A stretch of DNA of 64,000 nt from Marine Group II euryarchaeote MED-G37 (GTDB lineage Archaea; Thermoplasmatota; Poseidoniia; Poseidoniales; Thalassarchaeaceae): positions 1-64,000 of the forward strand of contig NTJQ01000003.1 in NCBI GenBank assembly GCA_002457555.1. The letters are read 5' to 3'. A program made the translations under genes and the position numbers. This document shows, in pieces, positions 51,899-60,822 of this stretch (positions are counted from its first letter, which is position 1; every line of letters starts with the position of its first letter). The notes under the pieces are model-generated. The model worked only from the letters and a program-made list of their open reading frames with translations. It was not told the origin of the DNA and did not search any database.

Positions 51899-53176
51899 TC
51901 ACCCAATAATCTGAGAAATTCGAGATTCTACACTTACCTGCTCTATCGAGACCGAAAAAGCAGAGGATATTTTCTCCGACAAACCATCAGGCAATTCCTT
52001 GCGATGATAAATTACAATCAATGGGTCACCAATCTCGACTTCATCACCAACTTGGGCTTCTATAATCGCCCCGACAGCATGGTCTACGCTGTCTGTCAGA
52101 GTTTTCCTACCTGAGCCCAATTCGAGACAGGCGAGTGCAATTGACATCGCATCAATATCCTTAATCCATCCTTTTTTCTCAATGTAAATCTCGGTTGAAA
52201 ATAAATCATCTTCTAGTAGGCCCAGTGAACTTAGCATAGCGTGGTCGCTTGCAAAGTCATCACGATTACCTCCTTGAGATTCGACCATATCTAGGAATTT
52301 TGTGAAAGCGCTACCATCATTCAAAGAATTATGAATCATTAATGCGCCTTCTTCCATGTTTTCGACAATCCCCGATGAAGCCAATAAAATCCCTGCCTGA
52401 ACACAAACCAGTTCTTCAAGGTCATGCGGCCCACGACCACAGAGAGTTTCAACAGATTCAACTATTTCGAGCGCATTTCCTACTGCGCAGCCTAATGGTT
52501 GATCCATGGTTGAAAGGACTACAGAAGTAGCAATACCCATCCCATTCGCTGCATCTACCATCGATTGGGATAGCGCTTCGGCTTGTTCTCTTTCGGCCAT
52601 GAATGCGGCTCTTCCATATTTTACGTCTAGAACCAAAGCCGAAAGTCCCTCAGCGGCCTTTTTCGATACGATTGAGGAGGTGATTAGTGGAATAGAAGCA
52701 ACAGTACCTGTTACATCGCGGAGCGCGTACATGCGCCTATCGGCGGGAACTAGTGACTCCGTTTGTCCAACCATTGCAAATCCAATTTCTGCAACTTGTT
52801 TTTGAAGTTCATCTATGGATAGATCAACGCGGAAACCTGCTATACTTTCCAGTTTATCCAAAGTACCTCCAGTGTGCCCTAGGCCTCGCCCGGAAATCAT
52901 CGGCACTTTGAGTCCACAAGCGGCCAGAGCGGGAGCTAAAACGATAGAGACCTTATCTCCAACCCCACCCGTTGAGTGCTTGTCAACAACTAGATGGCTC
53001 CAATCTTTTGGCCACGCCAAAACCTTTCCTGAATCCCTCATTGTTTTGGTAAGAAAGATTGTTGAGTTTTCATCGAGTCCGTTTTTGAATACATTTCGCA
53101 ACCAATCGATGACCTGTTCATCACTAAGTGAACCATCGACAACTCCATTTACAATATCAGCGATTAAATCGCTCAT
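51899..53176 (-). CDS. deoA: Thymidine / pyrimidine-nucleoside phosphorylase, bacterial type
   Basis: It splits thymidine or uridine to base plus (deoxy)ribose-1-phosphate. Signatures are DKHSTGGVGDKVSIVLAPALA (phosphate loop), KVPMISGRGLGHTGGTLDKLESI, YALRDVTGTVASIPLITSSIVSKK and DVKYGRAAFM. At 425 residues it lacks the N-terminal domain of archaeal AMP phosphorylase (about 500 residues) and fits the bacterial DeoA/Pdp length. Its ATG overlaps the stop of the surface phospholipase-D-like gene, so the two are coupled. Confidence 0.9.
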   Translation of the reverse strand: MSDLIADIVNGVVDGSLSDEQVIDWLRNVFKNGLDENSTIFLTKTMRDSGKVLAWPKDWSHLVVDKHSTGGVGDKVSIVLAPALAACGLKVPMISGRGLGHTGGTLDKLESIAGFRVDLSIDELQKQVAEIGFAMVGQTESLVPADRRMYALRDVTGTVASIPLITSSIVSKKAAEGLSALVLDVKYGRAAFMAEREQAEALSQSMVDAANGMGIATSVVLSTMDQPLGCAVGNALEIVESVETLCGRGPHDLEELVCVQAGILLASSGIVENMEEGALMIHNSLNDGSAFTKFLDMVESQGGNRDDFASDHAMLSSLGLLEDDLFSTEIYIEKKGWIKDIDAMSIALACLELGSGRKTLTDSVDHAVGAIIEAQVGDEVEIGDPLIVIYHRKELPDGLSEKISSAFSVSIEQVSVESRISQIIG

Positions 53177-56100
53177 ACCTCATCCTCGCCGTATTCATCG
53201 CGTAATTCTTCGATACTCATTCCTTTATCCAATAGGGATTGAACCTGGTCTCGATCAAGTTTTTCGAAGCCAAAGCCATCTAAAACAATCCGACCGTGTA
53301 CTCCATCATCTCTACCCTCTGTCAACTCCCTCGTGTCTTCGGATGTATCATCGAATCGAGTGCCTTTGAGAATAGCTTGTTCAGCATTAACATCATCGAA
53401 TCGATAACCGGAATCGTCGATTAGTCGAGAATCGGTTTTTGTACCGGGTCTCCTTACCATTGTTAGTCCCGCACCAACTAAAGAAATCGCTGCAATTACT
53501 GTCAGTGTCAATAGAAATTTTGCCCCCGGGGTAGAAAGTGGGTCATCTCGAACATTGTCCTCTATCCACCCTCCATTTTCTCCATCATTGTTTTGTTCAT
53601 CACTGACATTGGTATTGTTTCCTTCACCATTGTTGTTGTCGATGATTTCTTCTTCATCGCACCCAAATTGTATGCCATCAGGTATCCCGTTATCATCAAC
53701 ATCATTGGAATTCATGGCAACTACTGGAGACCGTCCTAATGATTGAGCAAATTCAGCTTCCTCGCCATCTAGAATACAATCGTCATCCGTGTCATTGTCA
53801 TTTGGATCACCTCCCCAAAGGTACTCATTCAGATTATTCAAACCATCTTCGTCTAAATCTAGTGATTGCTCGCTTAGAGCGGTTCCAAGTATTGCTGCAG
53901 AATGCCGATTCAAACCGTATTGAATCTCCCACATATCTGGTAGAAGATCTCCATCTGAATCTGTGGTTGTGTCAAGACGAGACCAATCCTCATCGAATGA
54001 TTGCAAATACTCAGAGGCAAGTTCTTGTCCATGAATTAACACTCCCATTTCTCTATTTCTCAATGCGGCGCTTGAACCCCAATTCATGCTTCCAATAAGA
54101 ACGCTCTCCCCATCAATTATTGCACCCTTGTTGTGAAGTTTGGTAATTGTGTCTGACCAAGCCATGAGTCGTGCTGTGACATCAAGGCCTTCGGTTGCAT
54201 TCCAATTTGTATTGAATAGGTTCACCGCATCCCTAATTTCATCATCCACATCGGCATAAAAGCCATTCAATAGTAAGCGGACTTGGACTCCTCTCTGAGC
54301 TGCTTGGTAGATTGCTTCGATAATTGGATTATCACCGAATCCCCAATACCAATCTAAGTCTAAATATTGCAATGAGAGTTCAATGGTCGAATCCGCCGAT
54401 TCAATCATTTCGATTATTCCATCTACACAATCGTCTGGACATGTCATCAATTGCATTTCGAAAGGTCCAGAATATAACTGAGTACTAGTTTCTTGAAATG
54501 AGCCACCATTGGCATCTTCCATTTCCCAATCGAAAGTTGGTGCATGATTGGATGAGTGTGGTGATATGTGCAGGTGGTTTTCATTTTCGTCCCATGATAG
54601 ACGAGATAGAACCAATTCAGCAAATGAATTTGAATTGACAATTACTGACCACTCTCGATTCCCAACCCCATCTGGAGGTAGGCTTGTATCCTTCCAATTT
54701 CCTGATGAAATCCATACACTTTCCGTATCCCTCACAGCAACCTTGCTGTGGATATAAGAATATGGAGAACTAATCAAACTCGGGTCTTCCATCCAGAGAA
54801 CGGTTGCTCCTGCATCATGGAGAGTTTGAGCGTGTCCTTTTTGTTTATTTTTGGTGCTACTTCCATCTAGTATACCTTCTTCTAGAAGAATTGTTACAGA
54901 AACACCTCGGTTAATTGATTCTAGTAATGCGGTCGTCAGGTCTGGACTCATAAACTGGTAGACATGTAGATGAATCGATGTTTCTGCCCCCCCAATCCAA
55001 TGCATCAAGTCATTGAACGAAGTGTCTGGGCCGATTGAAGCTGAGACAGTCGAGGATTCTTCTAAGGTGATTTTTCCTCCATCACAGAATGTAGAAGCTC
55101 CAATTCTAATCCATCTATACTCCCAATCTTCCCCTGTGTTTGTGTCTGGATTATCTCCACACCCAGATCCACGCATCAAAATCAACCCCGGAGTTCCATC
55201 CCCTGGTACTGAAATAGCGCCGCCATTCCAACCCTCGATTTCAGCATCGCCGCCTCCGTATACAACCGCATCAACCACAGTTCCATTTGGAGATTTTAGT
55301 TGGAGAGCGCTTCCTGAATCGACAAGCCAAGGCATATTGTTCATCACAACATTCCCATCAATGGCAGATATGCCTCCATCCAAAAATAGGTTGTCCGGAT
55401 TTTCGGTTAGAACAATCGACCCTCCTGCAGGTATCAATAGTTCGTTGAATGTTGATATCCAGGGTGTTGTGGACCTAATGCGTTCTATGGTCCAGCCAGT
55501 TAAATTTACAACTTCATTACCCAAATTACTCAATTCAAACCAATCGTTATCCCGGTTAGGTACTTCACCCGGCATAAGACGAGTGAACTTGACATCATAT
55601 TTTCCATTCCATTCTGAAGGTTGTAAATCAGTAGGTGTTTCTGGATTATTTTCGTCATCCGAACCTCCAATATTTTGGCTTCCTGGGGTTGATTGTTCTG
55701 AGTCAATCCACTCCGCGCTTCCGTTAGATGGTATTTTGGAAATTCCATTTGACGCTTGCCCTGTGGTTACTTCGTCAACTACACCACCTTGTTCATCTGT
55801 CAGGAAAATAGTCTCTCCAGCGTTGTTTATTCTTAGAGTTCCAATTTCATTTTCAGCAATAACTGCGTATGCTCCTGCTTCGATGTGATAAGGCGTAGTT
55901 AAATCACTAAATCCTACCCAACTAGTTTCATTGATTGGATGTGTCCATCCGCCAATATCGACAATTGTCCAGCCCTCAAGACTCACAGAACTAGACCCGG
56001 TATTGAACAACTCAACCCATTCACCCTGAGGAAAGATTCCTTGATCTGAGCCATCCGCATTAGGCATTATTTCGTTAATACAAACTACGCATGAGGAATT

Positions 56101-56220
56101 TTTTATGGCCTCTCGATTTTCTTTAGAATCATCGATTTGTAGAATTTGAGAGGAGCCTAGTACACTTAGTGTCAATACTGCAATGATGACTACTGCTAGC
56201 CTTGCGGGACCCCTTTCCAT
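53173..56220 (-). CDS. Surface protein with lamin-tail and phospholipase-D domains
   Basis: A 1015-residue exported protein. The N-terminal hydrophobic signal (LAVVIIAVLTLSVLGSSQ) is followed by two lamin-tail domains (about residues 45-155, with INEIMPNADGS and GEWVELFNTG; and 205-330, with DWFELSNLGNEVVNLTGW). Two PLD catalytic halves follow with HKD motifs H491-K493-D498 (IHSKVAVRD) and H696-K698-D703 (LHNKGAIID), each followed by SGNW/GSMNWG. Then come Ca-binding-like repeats (DSDGDLLPDMW, DLDEDGLNNLNEY), one membrane helix (FLLTLTVIAAISLVGAGL) and a cytoplasmic tail of about 80 residues. It is a likely extracellular phosphodiesterase acting on DNA or lipid. Its stop overlaps the deoA ATG. 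Confidence 0.85.
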   Translation of the reverse strand: MERGPARLAVVIIAVLTLSVLGSSQILQIDDSKENREAIKNSSCVVCINEIMPNADGSDQGIFPQGEWVELFNTGSSSVSLEGWTIVDIGGWTHPINETSWVGFSDLTTPYHIEAGAYAVIAENEIGTLRINNAGETIFLTDEQGGVVDEVTTGQASNGISKIPSNGSAEWIDSEQSTPGSQNIGGSDDENNPETPTDLQPSEWNGKYDVKFTRLMPGEVPNRDNDWFELSNLGNEVVNLTGWTIERIRSTTPWISTFNELLIPAGGSIVLTENPDNLFLDGGISAIDGNVVMNNMPWLVDSGSALQLKSPNGTVVDAVVYGGGDAEIEGWNGGAISVPGDGTPGLILMRGSGCGDNPDTNTGEDWEYRWIRIGASTFCDGGKITLEESSTVSASIGPDTSFNDLMHWIGGAETSIHLHVYQFMSPDLTTALLESINRGVSVTILLEEGILDGSSTKNKQKGHAQTLHDAGATVLWMEDPSLISSPYSYIHSKVAVRDTESVWISSGNWKDTSLPPDGVGNREWSVIVNSNSFAELVLSRLSWDENENHLHISPHSSNHAPTFDWEMEDANGGSFQETSTQLYSGPFEMQLMTCPDDCVDGIIEMIESADSTIELSLQYLDLDWYWGFGDNPIIEAIYQAAQRGVQVRLLLNGFYADVDDEIRDAVNLFNTNWNATEGLDVTARLMAWSDTITKLHNKGAIIDGESVLIGSMNWGSSAALRNREMGVLIHGQELASEYLQSFDEDWSRLDTTTDSDGDLLPDMWEIQYGLNRHSAAILGTALSEQSLDLDEDGLNNLNEYLWGGDPNDNDTDDDCILDGEEAEFAQSLGRSPVVAMNSNDVDDNGIPDGIQFGCDEEEIIDNNNGEGNNTNVSDEQNNDGENGGWIEDNVRDDPLSTPGAKFLLTLTVIAAISLVGAGLTMVRRPGTKTDSRLIDDSGYRFDDVNAEQAILKGTRFDDTSEDTRELTEGRDDGVHGRIVLDGFGFEKLDRDQVQSLLDKGMSIEELRDEYGEDEV

Positions 56221-56255
56221 TAGACTTACGTCCAGTGTTCAGCGGTTGAACCCTT

Positions 56256-56290
56256 CGCGCAAGCGCGCCCACGGCTGGCTTTGCCAGCCG
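56256..56290. repeat. Two adjacent perfect hairpins
   Basis: CGCGC-AA-GCGCG (56256-56267) and CGGCTGGC-TTT-GCCAGCCG (56272-56290). They lie between the CD36-like gene stop (56306) and the PLD-like gene start (56220), both read leftwards. The larger hairpin comes 15 bp after the stop. No T-run follows. Confidence 0.7.
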
Positions 56291-56305
56291 GAGTATAGGG
56301 TAGCC

Positions 56306-59050
56306 TCAATCTTCGTCTTTTGATACAGCAATCGGTCCCATGCCGCCGAATGCCAGAGCTCCCACAGCAATCATAGCTATGCTTGCAACATACAATACTG
56401 CAGTCACAGAATCAATTACAGCTGTGCCTTCTAATTCACAATCCCCACTGCCGCCGAAATCAGTCCAGTACATTGGTTCCATGTTATCCAGAACCCGACA
56501 CTGGAAGGTTTCAGCATCTTCATCTGCAATTTCCGAGAAAGTATGAATCTCGAAAACCGGATGTGTGTCTACACCCATCTCAGGATTTAGCATTCCAGGA
56601 CCTCTTAGGTCTAGGTGGAACATAGAGACAGATTTCCCGTACATCGCTACTTGGGTAACTGGCTCTACCTTGATATCCACATTTGAACCAAAGTATACAG
56701 GTAATGCACCTGGAAGTACATCAACAAAGGATGCAGACCCAATTAACTTGGCTTGTATTTGGTTTTGTGAAGGATCTAGGTTTACTGTGTGTGCCCTCAT
56801 TTCAATTCCCTTGTATGTTTCCATGTCTCCAGGTACTGATTCCGCCATTGCGTATCCTACAAGATTCACCCTAAACGGGTCATCACTATCTGCGACACCA
56901 CCTACTGCCCCAGCTACTACGGTATTTTCGTTACCGACGTGGGCGGATAGTAATCCAAGAGTGGAAGTTTCTCGGTGTGGTGCCCTCCATGGTAGATGCT
57001 CTGTAAATCCATACAATTCACCTTCTTCACAGGGATACATGCCACTTGAATCAGCATCTGCCATTGTACCATCGGAATTTAATTTGAAATCACAAAATCC
57101 ATTTCCATCGGAGTTGATGTAACCTTGAAGCAATCTTTGTCCCATATTGTCTCCTTTTGTACTTGCGATATATACATCATAATCTCCAGTGGTAACGCTA
57201 TCTGAGCCGAAATATGTTTCATTTGTTTCGAGGCTTACCCAACCTAGGGCCATATTGTCAGGTTGTTCGTAAACAACATCGGCCACGATAATATCTCTCC
57301 AGCCAAACAACCAGTTATCGACTGGCTGCGTGATGTAAGCAGAACCGCCGTATTGGAAGCCCAATAGCGCGCCAATAACTTGGTCGAACATGAAGTCTGC
57401 AACCCAACTACGGACCGCAACGGCGTCACTTTCCGAGATATCATACAATCCAGCCACATACGCATCATTCCAATCGGTTGTTTCCGCCCCTTCTTCTGCA
57501 GGCAGGGTACTTCCCGATAATTCTCCATACATGAAAATACTAGCAAAATCAGAAGTCAATGCATAAGGAGATGTGTAGAGGATTTCAGTCACCTTAGCAA
57601 CATCCATATCAATCGTACCTTCGAATTCAGCTCTGTTCAAGCCAATGGGTATGTAACCACCAGCAATAGGCTCTTCACCTCCGAAGGAAATTTGCCACCA
57701 ATCATCAGCATTCAGTGTACCTTGTCCACCCGCAAGAATCATCTCAAATTCAGTTGGAGTACCAACCATCCCTATCCATTCACCGGCATAGTCAGACAAT
57801 CCCAACAACTGTGTTAGTCCAATACCATATGTTGTCATTGTACCAAATAGGTCACCTTGTGCGCCTAATAGGAAGAGGGCGATTCCATTTAGTGGGATGC
57901 CACTGTAGTCCGAAACCGAAAGAAGTCCGTTTGGAATTTCAGCGTCGGGTGTTCCAAAAATTACACCATTCAAGACATCTGGGTTGGTAATGTCAACTCC
58001 ACTGACTTCGTTCAATCTCTCTCGTAGGTTGTCTACTTGGGTCAAATCAGCCATACCTCCGGCGGATAGGAATTCTTGTCCAGCAAGTGCATAAACAGCC
58101 CAGTCCATGTGAGTTAACTCAACAGGATCCGTAGAACCATATCCAAGAAGTGCTGCACGCATTGGAGTGACCGTTTCGCTTGGTTCTCCCATGCCCGCAA
58201 TCAGCATAGGTCCTATTTCACAAGTTAATGCAATACAAATTCCCGTTGAAGGGTCAACTGCTGTGTGAAGGATTGAATCTGCTGAGAGGGAGAAATCTGG
58301 ATCCATTACACCCATTCCAGAGGAAGAATTCCAATTATCATATACTAGGTCTAGAATAACAGGGGCGGCTATTGCTGCTGCTGTTGATTCATTGTAACCT
58401 GCATCTTGTAGTGCATTCTCATACTCAGTGACCATGCCGTCTATTGATTCAGCCGCCCAAATCGAAGGGGCCCTGTTTTGCAAATCATTGGCAATCATGT
58501 TGTTAGCGAATCCCGCCTTAGCAAACACTTCTCCATAGATGATTCCAGTTGAAATCCCCGCAATTCTTTGTGTATTCCAAAGGATGTTAACTTGAGTTAT
58601 TTCGGTTGAACCTGGTACAGAGTTGTGTGAATCTCCATTTTCATCTATCCAAGCACAGTTCTCGCACCACTCAAAACTATCATATTCAGAATAAGTTATC
58701 TCACCAGCATCGTAATCGAAATCTAGGATTTCTCTGGTTGTAGTAACCTCATAGATGAAAGGACCCATTTTCGTAAATTCATGTGCTTCACCTGCATCTA
58801 CCCCATCCGGGTTATCAAGAGAGTATGCAAAGTAAACTCTCTCAGAGGTCGAAATAAGCCATTCGTCGTCATAATCTGCAGTGTAGTTTTCGTTTCCGTC
58901 GTCATCATAGCCATCATAGCCATCGGCTACAACATCCTGAACTCCAGCCTCAACTTGCCCTGCTACGAAGGGCGCTAATGCTAGGAAATTAATTGCTATT
59001 AGCATAAGTCCGGTTGTTACTATTACACTTGCCTTTTGTTGGTTGTCCAT
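56306..59050 (-). CDS. CD36-like membrane protein with two terminal helices
   Basis: A 914-residue protein with an N-terminal helix (ASVIVTTGLMLIAINFLALAPF), a large outer domain and a C-terminal helix (VTAVLYVASIAMIAVGALAFGG), the topology of CD36/LIMP-2/SR-B1. Residues ~70-128 match the CD36 signature closely: RVYFAYSLDNPDGV, GPFIYEV (residues 96-101), then ITYSEYDSFEW, like 'NP-x-G...GPY-x-YRE...V-x-(F/Y)-x-(x)n-F'. Later VEPVTQVAMYGKSV and the Cys-containing CDFKLN, MYPCEEG could match its second half. It is about twice as long as animal CD36 (about 470), the extra lying in the middle (residues ~150-620). The ligand is unknown; lipid uptake or adhesion is inference. Confidence 0.68.
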   Translation of the reverse strand: MDNQQKASVIVTTGLMLIAINFLALAPFVAGQVEAGVQDVVADGYDGYDDDGNENYTADYDDEWLISTSERVYFAYSLDNPDGVDAGEAHEFTKMGPFIYEVTTTREILDFDYDAGEITYSEYDSFEWCENCAWIDENGDSHNSVPGSTEITQVNILWNTQRIAGISTGIIYGEVFAKAGFANNMIANDLQNRAPSIWAAESIDGMVTEYENALQDAGYNESTAAAIAAPVILDLVYDNWNSSSGMGVMDPDFSLSADSILHTAVDPSTGICIALTCEIGPMLIAGMGEPSETVTPMRAALLGYGSTDPVELTHMDWAVYALAGQEFLSAGGMADLTQVDNLRERLNEVSGVDITNPDVLNGVIFGTPDAEIPNGLLSVSDYSGIPLNGIALFLLGAQGDLFGTMTTYGIGLTQLLGLSDYAGEWIGMVGTPTEFEMILAGGQGTLNADDWWQISFGGEEPIAGGYIPIGLNRAEFEGTIDMDVAKVTEILYTSPYALTSDFASIFMYGELSGSTLPAEEGAETTDWNDAYVAGLYDISESDAVAVRSWVADFMFDQVIGALLGFQYGGSAYITQPVDNWLFGWRDIIVADVVYEQPDNMALGWVSLETNETYFGSDSVTTGDYDVYIASTKGDNMGQRLLQGYINSDGNGFCDFKLNSDGTMADADSSGMYPCEEGELYGFTEHLPWRAPHRETSTLGLLSAHVGNENTVVAGAVGGVADSDDPFRVNLVGYAMAESVPGDMETYKGIEMRAHTVNLDPSQNQIQAKLIGSASFVDVLPGALPVYFGSNVDIKVEPVTQVAMYGKSVSMFHLDLRGPGMLNPEMGVDTHPVFEIHTFSEIADEDAETFQCRVLDNMEPMYWTDFGGSGDCELEGTAVIDSVTAVLYVASIAMIAVGALAFGGMGPIAVSKDED

Positions 59051-59157
59051 TGTATCACTCTAACAGTCGACGTGCGCGGTAAGGAAATAAGCGATTCTAT
59101 TCCCATGTTACCTAGTGTTAGTAAGTACACCGACCTGATTCGGCTAAATTATTTAAT

Positions 59158-60813
59158 TCAAGCAAAGCCAAATGCATCTAATTCTCTAGCGAAGGTGTAA
59201 ATCATGATAGGCACTAGAATAACTCCCATTCCATGTGACCTTCGTATTCCAATTCTAGGTGCCATAAGTCCGATCATGGTTCCAATAACTAAAGTTCCGA
59301 CTCCAATCCAATCTGTTGAAATCCAAACTAAAATTGTAATGAAGGCACTTACCGAAATCACTAGGTTTCTGAGAGGGACCAATTCGTGCATTTTCAACAT
59401 ACCCTTTCCAACCTCAATCATTACCGGAACAGCAAATAATCCCGAGGCTACAGTAATAGCCAGAAGTCTAACGAAATCTGCAGGTGGTTCTACAGCATTC
59501 CACATATCGATTGGATACATCATATTGAGTGCTAATGCCGCTCCAGACCGAGGTCTTCCTACCATGTATAAGAAGCCTAGAACCATCACTGTAACAGCGG
59601 TGTTGACTGAGGACAGAATTGCAATAATTTCCAAGTCTCTTTGTTGGTTATTGTTCACTAAATCTAAGTCGGGTGTGGCGCCTGCTTCGGAAAGAGCCTC
59701 TTGGAATAACAAACGGTCATCTTCCGCTAGGTCTTCCATACCCTCAAACACCATCATTTGGGGCATCTGTTCAAATCCAGGCTGAGTTCCGTGCTCGAAG
59801 TCTGCTGGTATGTAATTTGGATCGGTCAATTTACCCCAAAAGTTTCGAGCGCTCATAACCACGACAGTTGCCTGAGCAGCGGTCATCCCGGGAAGGATAG
59901 CCATTACTGAGGATACAACTGCTGAAAGGAATGTTGGAACTGCCAGGGGTTTAGGATCAGGCATTTCCCAATTTTGTTCTTGTGGAGGAATCTCACTTGT
60001 TGTTACATAGATGTCAATTAGGTTTGCAATTCCGAATAATCCCGCCAAGCTTGGGAATAGTAGTGAGGCGGATGGAATTCCGACGGGAGATCGAGCAGGT
60101 AACTCGAATACAGCCCATCCATAAAATCCAGTGAGTAAGAAATAGGCTGTAGCGACTAGTATTCCAGCGGCCCTCGAGCTTTCTCCAAGTCGGAAGTCGA
60201 TTGCATCATATCGTCTTCGAATACTGAGTCGCCCCATCGGTATCGTAAATTCGAATGGTTTTTTCAATGGCCATTTCAGTCTCTGAGTTATTTTTTGTGA
60301 CCATACTGGCCATGGCAATCGAGTAGTCTCAGTCAAAATTAGGAATATAGAAATGAATAGTAGAAGCCATGGTAATTGTTCACGGCTGGCTTCATACAAA
60401 CCTAATCCGGGGTTTTCACCGAAAAGCAAGCGCGCGACAATCAGTAGAGGGATGGACATCAGCATACCCATTTGCGAGCCGCGAGCGGAATATGCAACAC
60501 CTTGAGCAGCTTGGCCCGAAATCAACATCCTGTGGCCTGGAAGTAATGCAAGTGCCATGTTGTCGTCAGGTGCCCCAACTAATGCACTTGGAATGTAATT
60601 CAGGAATGTGTGGACAGTTCCACAGGCGACGATAATTCCTGCAACCGCATCTAGAGGAATTCCTATCCCCACCGCAACAGGAGAAAGTGACAAGGCAATC
60701 AAAGCAACGTTATTGACGTGGAATCCCGGAATCAAGCCGGTTAAACAACCAAGGAATATTCCGAATATGAATGACCCGATTAACCAACCAAAATCGATTA
60801 ACCAGGGGTCCAT
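59158..60813 (-). CDS. TctA-family (DUF112) membrane transporter
   Basis: A 551-residue polytopic protein. The N-terminal half LGCLTGLIPGFHVNNVALIALSLSP and a second GMTAAQATVVVMSAR-like half mark two inverted repeats of the tripartite tricarboxylate transporter large subunit. Proline/glycine-rich PGFHVNN and ILPGMTAAQ are the paired re-entrant motifs. No TctB or TctC is next to it, so it may work alone, as suggested for archaeal TctA-like proteins. The substrate is unknown. GAGGTG lies before its ATG; it follows the OB-repeat gene by 9 bp, forming an operon. Confidence 0.8.
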   Translation of the reverse strand: MDPWLIDFGWLIGSFIFGIFLGCLTGLIPGFHVNNVALIALSLSPVAVGIGIPLDAVAGIIVACGTVHTFLNYIPSALVGAPDDNMALALLPGHRMLISGQAAQGVAYSARGSQMGMLMSIPLLIVARLLFGENPGLGLYEASREQLPWLLLFISIFLILTETTRLPWPVWSQKITQRLKWPLKKPFEFTIPMGRLSIRRRYDAIDFRLGESSRAAGILVATAYFLLTGFYGWAVFELPARSPVGIPSASLLFPSLAGLFGIANLIDIYVTTSEIPPQEQNWEMPDPKPLAVPTFLSAVVSSVMAILPGMTAAQATVVVMSARNFWGKLTDPNYIPADFEHGTQPGFEQMPQMMVFEGMEDLAEDDRLLFQEALSEAGATPDLDLVNNNQQRDLEIIAILSSVNTAVTVMVLGFLYMVGRPRSGAALALNMMYPIDMWNAVEPPADFVRLLAITVASGLFAVPVMIEVGKGMLKMHELVPLRNLVISVSAFITILVWISTDWIGVGTLVIGTMIGLMAPRIGIRRSHGMGVILVPIMIYTFARELDAFGFA

Positions 60814-60822
60814 CTAAACACC

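Noticed and set aside
56272-56290. Bacterial-type intrinsic terminator
   Set aside because: The stem is strong, but no T-run follows on the transcribed strand. Recorded as a hairpin only.
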